Source of the DNA: a virus
DNA: 64,000 nt
IMG/VR virus record: IMGVR_UViG_3300050821_001592
Location: 1-64,000 of that record
Strand: one strand, 5' to 3'
Numbering within the stretch: the stretch's first letter is position 1; every line of letters starts with the position of its first letter. Position numbers and translations under genes: made by a program. Below the pieces are notes generated by a model. That model was not told where the DNA came from. It did no database searches and saw nothing but the letters and a program-made list of their open reading frames with translations. Positions 38,359-47,588 of the stretch are shown piece by piece.

Positions 38359-41300
38359 CTAGGACATCTGTGCGAACGAGCCGTAAATGGTAAAACTTTG
38401 CAACTCGTTAAGAGCGGCTTCGGCGGGCCACTGAACCATCACTTGCATGTGTCGGCACAATGCTGCCGTATCGCCATTCCCGGCTTCAGACATATAAAAC
38501 CGTTGACCCAGAATAGACGACGATTCGGGCAACGTGGGCGGGTCGGAAACCCAATCCTTGATGATATCGAAGCTACCTTGATAATACGGGAGGGCTTCAT
38601 CGAATATAACCCCGATGATACACGGAGAGCCCACGTTTACTTGGTCGGTCGTAATGAAACTAATAGCAGCGACCTGTCCGGGTTGTGCTACGACATAAGA
38701 CCCAAAAACTCCGAACGCCGGATAGGTCGTACCGTTGACCAAGAATCCGCCGTTGTAATCCCCAGAGCCCCCGTCAGTGGAAGCATCCAAATCGCGAAAT
38801 AGGATTGTTCCGAAGCCTTCAGTACCACCACCTAGTGCGGGACCGATTAGCAACCTATGGTCACCCGGTGCTACTTCAATAGCACCGATAGCGCCACAAC
38901 CTTGACCTGAGTACCCGTAGTTAGTAACCGGGTTTATGCTTGCAAAAGGACTCCAACACCCTCCTTCTAGACCTTCGGGCGCGGGCGTCTGGATTAGTCG
39001 AAACCATCCATGGAGGCCGTCTGCTAAGAACCACCCCATATCTTCGCCGTTGACATACCACGCGACATAGCTCGTCGCAGGATTCCAATCGGTGCCTGCT
39101 AACCCGGTTTGGAGACGGAGTAGGTTAGCAATAGGATGACCTTCGTGGTCCACCCCATGTTGCGGTGTGAATATTACAAACTGGTGGTCAGTAGTGAACA
39201 TCCCGATTTGTGTTCCATTGGTGGACAGTGCGTTATAGCTGCTGAGACCGAGACCCGGAACGTAAGTCTGAACATTTTGAATAGCCCCACCTTGCGTCGG
39301 CACAATATCCACGTCGGACAGCGTGAACGTCAAAATACCGATGGAGCTGGGGACTATGCGAGTGATGCGCGAGAGCGTAGAACTATTATTCCCCGGAGCG
39401 CCCCCGTTGATGCCATTACCCGACGGGTCCTGAGGACCTGACGTGTAAAATATTGTGTTCCCCACACTGTACCAGATACGATTAAGCGCGTATGCGAGGT
39501 TAATCGCACCTGCTCGTGGGGGCGTATTCTGTTGGGCTGTTGCTCCCGAGACAAGTAAGTCTAACCCGGTGTCGGGGGTGTTGTCGACGTATCCGTTGGT
39601 GAGATACTGCACCAATGGAACTGTGTAATTGGTATTCCCTCCCGACGGGATGAGAAGCTCAATAGAGCCCCCATCTGTCGTACGATAAATCGCGACATAA
39701 TCCGATTGGGGGTCAATGTTATTTAGGTTCAGCCCTTCACCCGGAGCAAATACAATCTCACCGTTCTTGACTTGAATGCCGATACCATTGACCGCATTCG
39801 TAGGCGACATATTAGAAACCGTGTTATCCAGTGTGTTAACCACAGCGATTCCATATATAAACCCCTGCGGGGTCGTAGCAGTAATCTTACCCGGAGTGTT
39901 AGTCGGGGTGGTGGAACTCCCCGTGTTAATCCAGAACAACTGCCCGACTGTTCCATCTTGAGTTGTGACGTTGCCTACATTTGGAGCTGCCGCGAAAATA
40001 GCTGTGGGTATAGTCGAACCCGAGATGCCCGTTCCATACGGTAGGAAGGTACTAGTGTTGACTACAATCCCCGAACCGGGCAGTGTATACAGGGTGTTCG
40101 GCACGGCTACGAAATTACTCTTCGAGCCAAGATTCATCCATACGTAAAGTCCCCCTTGAAGAACTTCCGACGTCAATCCGCCGAATTGAATACCGTACGA
40201 GTATGGAGCTGTCGTTTGCTCTATGACATACGGAAAGGTGTTATACGCCGCGCCTGTAACCGTGAAATTGTTGAATACTGGCTGAGTATGCCACGATAGG
40301 TCTTGGCCTACGGCGAGATTTTGTCCAATGACCGTAGTGCCTGATACGAAGGGTGCCGTTTGGGAGATGACCATAACGCCTTGGTCTTCCCAATTTACCC
40401 AATCTGCTTCTAGGACATACACCCCTGAGTTAGGAAATGTAAAGGCCCCTGTTTCCGTCAAAACGCCCGACGCTGGGGGCGAACCTTCACCGCCGTTGCG
40501 AACACTGTTGTTATTTCCAACGAGCTGAGCTATCGGAATGTTATACGCCGTCGAACCCGTCGTTGAGGATGCATTTACGGGGGGCCCTCCCGAAGCCGAA
40601 GCCTGAGAAAACCCAAAGAACGCACCATCGTCGTGCATGATGGAGAAAACGTACGGAGAACCGATGGTTGGGATGTAAACGTTGGCGACAATCGCCCCGC
40701 CCTGTCCGGGGCTAGTTTGACCGGAGTCGACTGCCGAGCCCAAGAAACCTGCACCATCCATGTTGTAGAAGAATATGTCGCCGCCCGAAGCAGAGGGCCA
40801 TGCCCCGAACGCACCCGTGGGTTGAGTTGCACCCGAACCTGTCTGCATCCATAAACTCGGGGGCTCTGCACCAGCCGCGAAAGTAAAGTCGGGCGCATGG
40901 TTCGGTTCGAGGGGATAGAACCCCTTGAATGTCCCTTGATTCATGGTCGTGGAATTAAATCCGAAAAACGTCACGGGTGTAACAGGTGTCGTAAAGTTCG
41001 ATTGAATGGCGGGCTGGCCTGCACTGCGGCTTGGCGGAAGGCTATGAATGAAAGGCTGCACACCTTTTACAAGCTGTTGCCACTGGCTGTTGGCCAATAC
41101 GAAATCATCCTCGTAGAAATGTTGAGCCCCAACCCAAGCGTTACAACCCGGAACTCCGTTAGCCGTTGCGGGTGGTTGTATGCACAACCACACTTCCGTC
41201 CCTGAAGAAAAATAAGACGCGAGCGTCGTGACCGCTGCGACACTCTTCGTTATGAGACCGTAACCCGCGTCTGCGATAATCCCAGCGGAAGATGCGAGAC

Positions 41301-42942
41301 CTATTGTAGATGACGCGGTCGCAGTCACCGTATATCGAGAACCCGTTGCAGCATTGTAAGACCCGTGGTCTGAAACCGAAACTACTGTGAATAACAGGCC
41401 GTTGCATGCAGTAGCATTAACAGGTGACTGCACTCGAAGACGATTGACAATAAACGTATCGCCCGCCACGAGCGCCCGATGTCCCGTTAGGTCTTCGGTG
41501 CTGAAAGTCACAGAAGCTAGCCCGCCTACAATACCGTTAAGGGTGACCGCGTAGAGGTCGAACTTCGGCGCGGGTGTAGGGGTGGCCGGAAAAGAAGCCG
41601 TTGAAAACCCAGAGCCTGTTGTTCCGGCTTTGAATATCTGCCACAAATATCCGGCATTGTCCTGAACAATACTCGCGGGAGAGTAATACGTGTTAGGAGA
41701 CCAACTACCTGCGGACGCACCTGTGGAAGAGACCACGAGCGCCTCATCGGGGGCAGCAATCCCCCAATTCTCAACTGTTGACCCCCTGTTGACCCATAAA
41801 GCCTGTCCGTCGAGAGTGATACTTCCCCCGAAGTTATTCGCAGCCGAAGGGACCGTCGACCCGAATGTGGGCTTAGTCGGCCCAAGAAGGACGTACTGGC
41901 TGGGTTGGATAGACGGCACACTCCCGCCGTTGAGGATTTGTAAAAACGCAGTGTCGGGGTTCGTAATAGCTGTCGGGGGGATGTCCGCGTGGTCGACATT
42001 CGCTGTGACAGTCGTGCTATCCCACGTATCTGTTATAGTGATTTCCAGACCTTGCAGAGCTGCGAGAGTACCCCCTTTACCGAATTGACTCGCGCCAGCG
42101 GCGTTGTCTGTGCTCCAAATGAAAAATTGCGTACCGATAGGTGGTGCCGGAACCGAACCCGTAGCATCTCCGGTATTGAACGGAGCGGAACTCATCGTCA
42201 GAGTGAGAACGTTGTTAGAAATCTTCGCCGACGTAATATAAACATTACTCACCGTGGGTGAAGCTACGGTCTGGTCGGAACTCTGGACAATCGCACCAAT
42301 GAGCTGCTGGATATCTCCGTTACCGTCTATGAGGTATGTCGTCATAAACGGGTAGGTATTCAATGGAAGAAGGTTGGGGCTGGTCGGGGTTGTGGGCCAT
42401 TGAAACAAAGTCTGCAACCACTTCTTATTATCGACCCCATTACCGAAATAGAATTCATTGCCTACTTGGACGCCGTAAGTCTGGCCTGCGGACATGCTCG
42501 CGCTTTGCCACACAAGCTGTTTTGCTAACGCAGAGCTGAGAGCGGACAGGGATGCAGGCGTGTTGGAATACGCCGTCGATTCGGGGCCCTCGCTCACCAT
42601 CGTGAATATGGCCTCGGTGCTTTGGCCAAATGAATCGCTCAAGGCCTTACTAACTCGAAATCGGTCAAAAGATAGCACATTCTGCCATTCATTAACCGTG
42701 TCGTATTCGGGATTTCCGGGGCGACGACCGAGGGTGAGTTTATTAGTAATCTCGACATTCAAACCATCAATCAGAGCGTCCCCAGCAGGGCCGTAGAATT
42801 TTTCAACCGTGCGGGTAGACTTGGCATCTCGCAAGGGAGAACGGTTGGTATTAATGCCCGAAAACATACGCCCTACATAGATAGGCGCAGCTTTCGTTTG
42901 TTTACCCGGATTTGCGCCGTTTGACTGGAGGACGTTTGACAT
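38359..42942 (-). CDS. Very large tail or head-surface structural protein
   Basis: 1527 residues, mostly beta, with many Gly/Ser/Thr/Asn turns. The start MSNVLQSNGANPGKQTKAAP is followed by GRMFSGINTNRSPLRD, a segment like the N-terminus of podovirus tail tube or tail-hub proteins. A mid-region SPYVFSIMHDDGAFFGFS resembles PA14-like carbohydrate-binding folds, and NGIGIQVKNGEIVFAPGEGL begins another repeat-like part. The C-terminal LNELQSFTIYGSFAQMS is compact. It is likely a multi-domain tail protein with Ig-like modules. Confidence 0.6.
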   Translation of the reverse strand: MSNVLQSNGANPGKQTKAAPIYVGRMFSGINTNRSPLRDAKSTRTVEKFYGPAGDALIDGLNVEITNKLTLGRRPGNPEYDTVNEWQNVLSFDRFRVSKALSDSFGQSTEAIFTMVSEGPESTAYSNTPASLSALSSALAKQLVWQSASMSAGQTYGVQVGNEFYFGNGVDNKKWLQTLFQWPTTPTSPNLLPLNTYPFMTTYLIDGNGDIQQLIGAIVQSSDQTVASPTVSNVYITSAKISNNVLTLTMSSAPFNTGDATGSVPAPPIGTQFFIWSTDNAAGASQFGKGGTLAALQGLEITITDTWDSTTVTANVDHADIPPTAITNPDTAFLQILNGGSVPSIQPSQYVLLGPTKPTFGSTVPSAANNFGGSITLDGQALWVNRGSTVENWGIAAPDEALVVSSTGASAGSWSPNTYYSPASIVQDNAGYLWQIFKAGTTGSGFSTASFPATPTPAPKFDLYAVTLNGIVGGLASVTFSTEDLTGHRALVAGDTFIVNRLRVQSPVNATACNGLLFTVVSVSDHGSYNAATGSRYTVTATASSTIGLASSAGIIADAGYGLITKSVAAVTTLASYFSSGTEVWLCIQPPATANGVPGCNAWVGAQHFYEDDFVLANSQWQQLVKGVQPFIHSLPPSRSAGQPAIQSNFTTPVTPVTFFGFNSTTMNQGTFKGFYPLEPNHAPDFTFAAGAEPPSLWMQTGSGATQPTGAFGAWPSASGGDIFFYNMDGAGFLGSAVDSGQTSPGQGGAIVANVYIPTIGSPYVFSIMHDDGAFFGFSQASASGGPPVNASSTTGSTAYNIPIAQLVGNNNSVRNGGEGSPPASGVLTETGAFTFPNSGVYVLEADWVNWEDQGVMVISQTAPFVSGTTVIGQNLAVGQDLSWHTQPVFNNFTVTGAAYNTFPYVIEQTTAPYSYGIQFGGLTSEVLQGGLYVWMNLGSKSNFVAVPNTLYTLPGSGIVVNTSTFLPYGTGISGSTIPTAIFAAAPNVGNVTTQDGTVGQLFWINTGSSTTPTNTPGKITATTPQGFIYGIAVVNTLDNTVSNMSPTNAVNGIGIQVKNGEIVFAPGEGLNLNNIDPQSDYVAIYRTTDGGSIELLIPSGGNTNYTVPLVQYLTNGYVDNTPDTGLDLLVSGATAQQNTPPRAGAINLAYALNRIWYSVGNTIFYTSGPQDPSGNGINGGAPGNNSSTLSRITRIVPSSIGILTFTLSDVDIVPTQGGAIQNVQTYVPGLGLSSYNALSTNGTQIGMFTTDHQFVIFTPQHGVDHEGHPIANLLRLQTGLAGTDWNPATSYVAWYVNGEDMGWFLADGLHGWFRLIQTPAPEGLEGGCWSPFASINPVTNYGYSGQGCGAIGAIEVAPGDHRLLIGPALGGGTEGFGTILFRDLDASTDGGSGDYNGGFLVNGTTYPAFGVFGSYVVAQPGQVAAISFITTDQVNVGSPCIIGVIFDEALPYYQGSFDIIKDWVSDPPTLPESSSILGQRFYMSEAGNGDTAALCRHMQVMVQWPAEAALNELQSFTIYGSFAQMS

Positions 42943-42951
42943 AGGACCTTT

Positions 42952-44118
42952 CTACCCGATGATGATTTGTGCGATAGAGAAAATATCACTGCCGATGGGT
43001 GACATCAAAGATGTAGCACTAGCATCCGACGAGTGATTCCCTGAGAGGAATCCTGTAATCCCGCCATAAGCTTGCCATACGTTCCCGCCTGCATTTGATG
43101 TCGTGAAATATGCATTACCTGCGGAGGATGACGGGTCGATATATACCGCGATATAGTAATCATGGGCAGTATCGATTGTGATTGCCGCCGGGTTACTGAG
43201 GTAAAGCGTGCCCGCGCTAGAAAAAGACCCACCGGGCCACGTCAACGGAACCGGGGAGGTCGTCCATACGGATGACCCCGGCAGGGTGGCTCCGATACTC
43301 GCGGCATTAACAATAAACGGCAGGGTCGCCGTGGTGAGAAGGCCTACTTGGACGCTCGGTCCTACACCCACGATGTACGTCGCGGGGATTTTAAATACTA
43401 ACGTAAACCCATTCAATCCCGCGCTCACCGTTGTGGGGTTTAGAATCGGCATCGTCACTACGTTACTGCCTGCGGGGCTTCCTGAACCTGAAGCTGAGAT
43501 TAAAATCTCCCCCGCTGAGGGGTTCGTAATAGCTATGCCCGTGCCTGCAACAAAGTTTATAGGATTGGTAGAAGTTATCGGAGTTCCACCGACCTCGACA
43601 TTGAGAACAGATGTTGATGCCCACTCTAGTTCCCCGTTCCCTAAATCAGTTATGGTAATGCCCGCGCCTGCGGTGAAATTCGCGATAATCTGACTTTCGG
43701 CTGGGGTGCTGTTAACTTCTAGCAATAGTGGCTGGGTAGCAGGAAACCACGATATGACTGTATTCGGAAGCCATGCATCCAGATTAAAAGTCGCGCCGGA
43801 ACCGACTTGCTGGTTGTTGGGCCCAAAAGCTCTCTGGCCTTGCGAAGTAAACCCCGTAACGCGATAGAAATTATTCTGGGGGGACATCGCGAGATTGGAC
43901 CAAACGAATTGATTCGCAGCAGCGGGGGTGGATATCGAAGACGCAACATTGCCCTGAGAGTCGAGTTGAATGATGATGTCAATGCCGGAACAAATCGTTC
44001 CCACGCTCGGGACCAAACAATCCTGACTTAAATGAAACCTGAGAGTTCCGTTCGCTAGAGGCGACCCGGTGGGGGTTTGGAAAGAGCCTCCAAGTAGCTG
44101 TGTCTTCGTTGCGGGCAT
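42952..44118 (-). CDS. Structural protein with N-terminal duplicated domain
   Basis: 388 residues from ATG 44118 (TAGGAGATAGA upstream). The N-terminal 120 residues (LLGGSFQTPTGSPLANGTLR, then FHLSQD) are paralogous to the whole small protein at 44127. Beta-strand domains with Ig-like spacing (IIANFTAGAGITITDLGNG) follow. A virion decoration or tail-associated role is likely. Confidence 0.6.
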   Translation of the reverse strand: MPATKTQLLGGSFQTPTGSPLANGTLRFHLSQDCLVPSVGTICSGIDIIIQLDSQGNVASSISTPAAANQFVWSNLAMSPQNNFYRVTGFTSQGQRAFGPNNQQVGSGATFNLDAWLPNTVISWFPATQPLLLEVNSTPAESQIIANFTAGAGITITDLGNGELEWASTSVLNVEVGGTPITSTNPINFVAGTGIAITNPSAGEILISASGSGSPAGSNVVTMPILNPTTVSAGLNGFTLVFKIPATYIVGVGPSVQVGLLTTATLPFIVNAASIGATLPGSSVWTTSPVPLTWPGGSFSSAGTLYLSNPAAITIDTAHDYYIAVYIDPSSSAGNAYFTTSNAGGNVWQAYGGITGFLSGNHSSDASATSLMSPIGSDIFSIAQIIIG

Positions 44119-44126
44119 TCTATCTC

Positions 44127-44417
44127 CTACGGGGTGAGGCTGAAGGTGGGGGCGTCCGGTACGACGACGACTCCGCGCCACACTTTCTGGCCTTTAGCGG
44201 AGTACGCGCTCATGTGATATGTCACGGGCCCCCAAAGGGTGGGACCTCCTGTGACGCTTCCGCTCGCATCCAAATTTAAGGTGCTTTGTAATCCCGCGCA
44301 AAGCTGTACTCCGATGTTAACGTCTTGCGACAATTCAACGATGACTGTACCGAGTGCGAGCGGATTGCCGAGACTATCCTGAAAACTTCCACCCGAGATT
44401 ACCGCTTCCTGACTCAT
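44127..44417 (-). CDS. Small structural protein, paralogue of the 42952 N-terminus
   Basis: 96 residues: ISGGSFQDSLGNPLALGTVI, VELSQD, and W near the end before VYHMSAYSAKGQKVW line up with the N-terminal domain of the neighbouring protein. A tandem duplication that split into separate genes is the simplest explanation. Function is unknown. Confidence 0.6.
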   Translation of the reverse strand: MSQEAVISGGSFQDSLGNPLALGTVIVELSQDVNIGVQLCAGLQSTLNLDASGSVTGGPTLWGPVTYHMSAYSAKGQKVWRGVVVVPDAPTFSLTP

Positions 44418-44418
44418 G

Positions 44419-45408
44419 TTACACCGTCCGCGATTGCATGCCCTGCTGTTTCTTCATCATCTGAGCATTGGTAAGTAAATCCCAATTGTTGAGGAATATG
44501 TTACGGTCTTCGTCATCAATGCCCGATTGACGGGCTAACACAGCGGCCTTGAATTGAGAGTTATACATCGGGGCTCTCGGGTCGTCATTAAACGCTAACA
44601 TCCAGCCGAGGAAGCCAAGGCTATAGACGTTTTCAAGATAGTCCGGTAACGGGGCCCACGTCTGGTTAATGCTTGTGATGAGCGGCGGGGTGAGCTGGGT
44701 GTGAATACTCACGGGGTAGTTTTTATTGGGTGAAGGCATGACGCGGAAAGTCATGTTGCCATTTGCGTCTTCGGATTCGGGGCTGATGAATGCCGACCGA
44801 CCTTGTGTGGTATTCAGTGCAAGATTGTCTTTTACTGTCAACTCAACCCAATTCGGATTCGTATTTGTAATATCAAAAACCGAAGCGTGTTCGATATGTG
44901 AAAACCATCCGGTGGTTGCTCCCCCCGATGCGTTATACCCTGCGGGCGGGGCCACGACATAGTCTTGAGTCGTTGTCGCCGTGAATGTGCCTGTCGTATC
45001 GGTACCATCTGGTAAATTGACGAGCGCCGTAAAACCAGTGTAATTCGGAAAGGTTCCGATTACGCTCTGGACAGATACGAGAAATCCGTTGAGCTTTGTA
45101 ATAGTGCCGAATGCTGAACCCGTGAGAGGCATACCAACGCCAAAGCTATTGGCGGCGGTTACGGTCATCAGTCCGCCTGCAATGGTTACTGCGGTAGTAG
45201 AGGCAGAAGGCGCAACGGTCGACTCGTTGAATGTAATCTCCAGAGTGTTCCACCACCACACGAACGGGGGGCCGAGTATGGTTTGAATAACAATGTTGGC
45301 AGACGTCAAGGCGGGCTCCAACGAATTCCCGATAACCGGGTTATGGTTGAAACACAACCTCTTAGCCCAATTAACTGTATCGCCTATCTTACGGGTTGAC
45401 GCTGCCAT
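44419..45408 (-). CDS. Connector or tail protein with inserted Ig-like module
   Basis: 329 residues. The core (DTVNWAKRLCFNHNPVIGNS; NKNYPVSIHTQLTPPLITSI; YSLGFLGWMLAFNDDPRAPM) resembles connector or tail-tube proteins of podoviruses from memory. Residues about 70-145 (VTIAGGLMTVTAANSFGVG, then VNLPDGTDTTGTFTAT) form an Ig-like insert shared with the 46179 gene. FLNNWDLL closes the protein. Confidence 0.6.
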   Translation of the reverse strand: MAASTRKIGDTVNWAKRLCFNHNPVIGNSLEPALTSANIVIQTILGPPFVWWWNTLEITFNESTVAPSASTTAVTIAGGLMTVTAANSFGVGMPLTGSAFGTITKLNGFLVSVQSVIGTFPNYTGFTALVNLPDGTDTTGTFTATTTQDYVVAPPAGYNASGGATTGWFSHIEHASVFDITNTNPNWVELTVKDNLALNTTQGRSAFISPESEDANGNMTFRVMPSPNKNYPVSIHTQLTPPLITSINQTWAPLPDYLENVYSLGFLGWMLAFNDDPRAPMYNSQFKAAVLARQSGIDDEDRNIFLNNWDLLTNAQMMKKQQGMQSRTV

Positions 45409-45418
45409 GATGGGTCCT

Positions 45419-45847
45419 TTAGACTGCTCGCAATTTACGAATTACATCAAACACAAAAAGAAACGGAGAGAATGCACCGAGCCATTCACCTAACATCAAC
45501 AAAAAGTCGCCGATGGAATAAATCGCATTCTTCATGTCAAAAATGTCTGCGAGTAGGTTGAGATGGGTCTGGCTCGTCATAACACAATGAGTGTCGTCGA
45601 TGAACCCCTCGGATTCGAGAGCCTGCAAATCGAACGTAGCTTGAATGACGATGTCGAGGTCTTCACTCGTGTCTGCCGTCTTTTCTAATCCTAAGCGGTA
45701 CTGCGCTACTTTATAGGTGTTCCACATTACCGGGAATCGGTCGTTGTTCGCGTAAAGTACGGCTTGGTTAGAGGCTGCGCCTACCAGAGTGAGCACGATT
45801 GGTATAGCAAGGATGTAAAGAGAGGTCTTCCTGAGGGATTTGAACAT
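45419..45847 (-). CDS. Membrane protein
   Basis: 142 residues from ATG 45847 (GGAGA upstream). N-terminal transmembrane helix LYILAIPIVLTLVGAAS, soluble middle with DDTHCVMTSQTHLNLLADIF, and a C-terminal hydrophobic segment LLMLGEWLGAFSPFLFVFDV. The DTHCVMT and LADIFD elements resemble a phage membrane family that I cannot name reliably. It follows the small secreted protein gene and may be co-transcribed with it. Confidence 0.55.
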   Translation of the reverse strand: MFKSLRKTSLYILAIPIVLTLVGAASNQAVLYANNDRFPVMWNTYKVAQYRLGLEKTADTSEDLDIVIQATFDLQALESEGFIDDTHCVMTSQTHLNLLADIFDMKNAIYSIGDFLLMLGEWLGAFSPFLFVFDVIRKLRAV

Positions 45848-45876
45848 CGGGTCTCCGACAGAGCATCCTTTTTTAT

Positions 45877-45910
45877 AGCGTGCCTGCGAACGCAGCCCTC
45901 TGTTCACGCT
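45877..45910 (-). other. Nested hairpin after the secreted-protein gene
   Basis: AGCGTG/CACGCT (45877-45882 with 45905-45910) encloses CTGC/GCAG (45884-45895). It lies between the stable hairpin at 45916 and the next start; an A-run follows on the - strand, so it is not an intrinsic terminator. It may shape mRNA stability or processing. Confidence 0.4.
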
Positions 45911-45915
45911 GTAGA

Positions 45916-45931
45916 GGGGGCCGAAGCCCCC
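45916..45931 (-). terminator. Stable UUCG hairpin, probable terminator-type element
   Basis: On the - strand GGGGGC-TTCG-GCCCCC forms a 6-bp all-G/C stem with the highly stable UUCG loop, 6 bases after the TAA of the 45938 gene. No U-run follows, so termination would be partial or the hairpin may protect the 3' end. Confidence 0.5.
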
Positions 45932-45937
45932 GCTAGT

Positions 45938-46111
45938 TTACTTGACTGCGGTGCCTACGCACATGCAGAGATAAGGACCACCATCGCCACCGAAATAGCA
46001 TTCCAGAACGGATGGAGGGGTACATTTGGGTTTCTCGTACGCATACACCCGAGCGGCGAACACGGTTGCCAAAGCGAACAAGGCCACTGCAAAGGCCAAT
46101 TTCTTCTTCAT
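45938..46111 (-). CDS. Small secreted protein with own promoter
   Basis: 57 residues: MKKKLAFAVALFALATVFAA is a signal peptide (basic n-region, hydrophobic core, A-x-A type site before RVYAYEKP). The mature part contains five Cys (PKCTPPSVLECY, YLCMCVG, as seen), suited to disulphide bonds in the periplasm. TAGGAGAC precedes ATG 46111, and a perfect sigma70 promoter lies 36-64 bases upstream. Expression separate from the surrounding structural genes, and export, suggest a moron-type gene affecting the host envelope. No family was recognised. Confidence 0.6.
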   Translation of the reverse strand: MKKKLAFAVALFALATVFAARVYAYEKPKCTPPSVLECYFGGDGGPYLCMCVGTAVK

Positions 46112-46146
46112 TAAGTCTCCTAGGTCATACTTTTTCCACTCTTGCG

Positions 46147-46175
46147 ATTATAGCACAATCGAAAGAGTATGTCAA
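46147..46175 (-). promoter_or_regulatory. Perfect consensus sigma70 promoter
   Basis: TTGACA (46170-46175) and TATAAT (46147-46152) are separated by 17 bases on the - strand, matching all 12 consensus bases, with a TG-C extended -10. It sits in the 67-base gap between the 46179 gene and the small secreted protein. A match this exact is rarely expected by chance in 64 kb. Confidence 0.85.
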
Positions 46176-46178
46176 GGG

Positions 46179-47492
46179 TTAATAAGACCCCCACTGCCCG
46201 TAAGGCCATTGAGGGCTGATTCCACTACCGTAGTTGAGGCCCGTATCCATGACTCCGGCTTCGCTCGGAACAAATCCAAAAGCATCGTCTTCGCGACTTC
46301 CTTGACTGACCGAGAGATTCAACGACTCCATCCACAGTTTTTTCGCCATTTCAAACTTCGCTCGGACCTTGGGGTCGGGCGATGCGGCGTAGCAATATGC
46401 AAAGAACCCCTGCTTGAAGTAGCGATAAAAATCATCGGGAATAGGGTCGAGCGTTTGATTGATATTAGTAAATTGCGCGATTCGGGCTTGTCCGATAGGT
46501 GCAATCTGCCATACAGGTCCCGTTTGAGAAGGCATCGGAGAGATACGGAAACCTTGGCCCTTAGGCCAGACGGCTGTCCACTGAACCGTACCGTCCATTA
46601 CTGTAGTGGCTACCGTATTTTGGGACGCGAGGGTCGGATAGACGGGAGAGATAGAAAACGTGCCGACGGTGTCCGTTCCATTCGGAAGATTGACGGTTGC
46701 AGTAAACCCGGTTGGGCTCGCGGTCAGAATCGTTATGGGTAGCCCGTTCAAGTCCGTCAAGGTCGTAAAACCACTGCCAATTACAACGGTGCCTGTTTTC
46801 AAGCCATTAGGAGCTGCGACAGTGAGTGTCCCGCCTGAAATTACGACGGACGTAGCTATGGGCGCGAAGGGGTTGAAGACGCCGCAAGTGCCATACCCCC
46901 CGTTCGGGTTGAAAGTGGTTGAGGGTGTGATAATCCAAAAATTGCCTGCTTGGTCTTGAACTTGAGTGATGTTATTGGTAGGCGTGGCGGTAAGCCCGAG
47001 GGGGTTAGTATAAACAACGCCAGCGGAGGGGTTGCCGAGGCCGGAAAAACTCTGGATAGTGCTCTGGCCCCACGTACCATAAGTAAGGGTGTCGTTTTCC
47101 ATCCAGCAGATTTGCGCGTATCGCGAACCTTGTCCGTTTACGCCAGTCAGCAGTAAGTCCCGCTTTACTTCAATCACAGCCGTAGGTTTAGGTACCACAG
47201 TTGAAGAAGTGTTGTACGCGAGACAAGACTCTAGCCAACCGAGATTGGTCAAAGAGCTGGCATAGTCTTGCTGCCAAGAGTTGACGAAGAATTGGGGTAC
47301 AAGGATTCGGTTGAATTTGAAATTAAAACGAGAGCCGCGAGCAGAACCCAGAAGCATGTCCGTCATCACGTCGTTAGTTATGCTGAGGGCCAGTGTTTCG
47401 TAATATCCACCTGTGGGCAGAACGGGGGCTAGGTCCCCCATCGTACGGGCTTGGTCCACAAGATTTTGGACTGTGTAGGAACTGTTTGCCAT
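46179..47492 (-). CDS. Connector or tail protein with inserted Ig-like module
   Basis: 437 residues from ATG 47492 (AAGGAGTGTC upstream). The start YTVQNLVDQARTMGDLAPVL and LPTGGYYETLALSITNDVM resemble a podovirus head-tail or tail-tube family I know by pattern. Residues about 250-310 (VVISGGTLTVAAPNG; TVNLPNGTDTVGTFSIS) are an Ig-like insert related to the 44419 gene. The C-terminus ends WPYGQWGSY. It heads a tail-protein group read towards lower coordinates. Confidence 0.6.
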   Translation of the reverse strand: MANSSYTVQNLVDQARTMGDLAPVLPTGGYYETLALSITNDVMTDMLLGSARGSRFNFKFNRILVPQFFVNSWQQDYASSLTNLGWLESCLAYNTSSTVVPKPTAVIEVKRDLLLTGVNGQGSRYAQICWMENDTLTYGTWGQSTIQSFSGLGNPSAGVVYTNPLGLTATPTNNITQVQDQAGNFWIITPSTTFNPNGGYGTCGVFNPFAPIATSVVISGGTLTVAAPNGLKTGTVVIGSGFTTLTDLNGLPITILTASPTGFTATVNLPNGTDTVGTFSISPVYPTLASQNTVATTVMDGTVQWTAVWPKGQGFRISPMPSQTGPVWQIAPIGQARIAQFTNINQTLDPIPDDFYRYFKQGFFAYCYAASPDPKVRAKFEMAKKLWMESLNLSVSQGSREDDAFGFVPSEAGVMDTGLNYGSGISPQWPYGQWGSY

Positions 47493-47511
47493 GACACTCC
47501 TTGAAATACTG

Positions 47512-47583
47512 TTGGACGGTGGGGGCGTTATACCCACGACCCCTCGGCGTCTACCCGAGTGCTCTACTCTGAGCTACGTCCAA
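47512..47583 (-). tRNA. tRNA-like gene with aberrant T loop, anticodon AGA
   Basis: The - strand has a perfect 7-bp acceptor (TTGGACG/CGTCCAA), 4-bp D stem (GCTC/GAGC), 5-bp anticodon stem (CTCGG/CCGAG) and 5-bp T stem (GTGGG/CCCAC). The T loop has 9 bases (TATAACGCC) and lacks the T-T-C sequence. The anticodon loop GTAGACG keeps T33 and gives AGA. No CCA is encoded. It lies between two structural genes. It is either a decayed tRNA or a non-standard tRNA-like RNA. Confidence 0.5.
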
Positions 47584-47588
47584 GCTTG

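Noticed and set aside
45877-45910. Nested hairpin as an intrinsic terminator
   Set aside because: It is followed by an A-run instead of a T-run on the transcribed strand.
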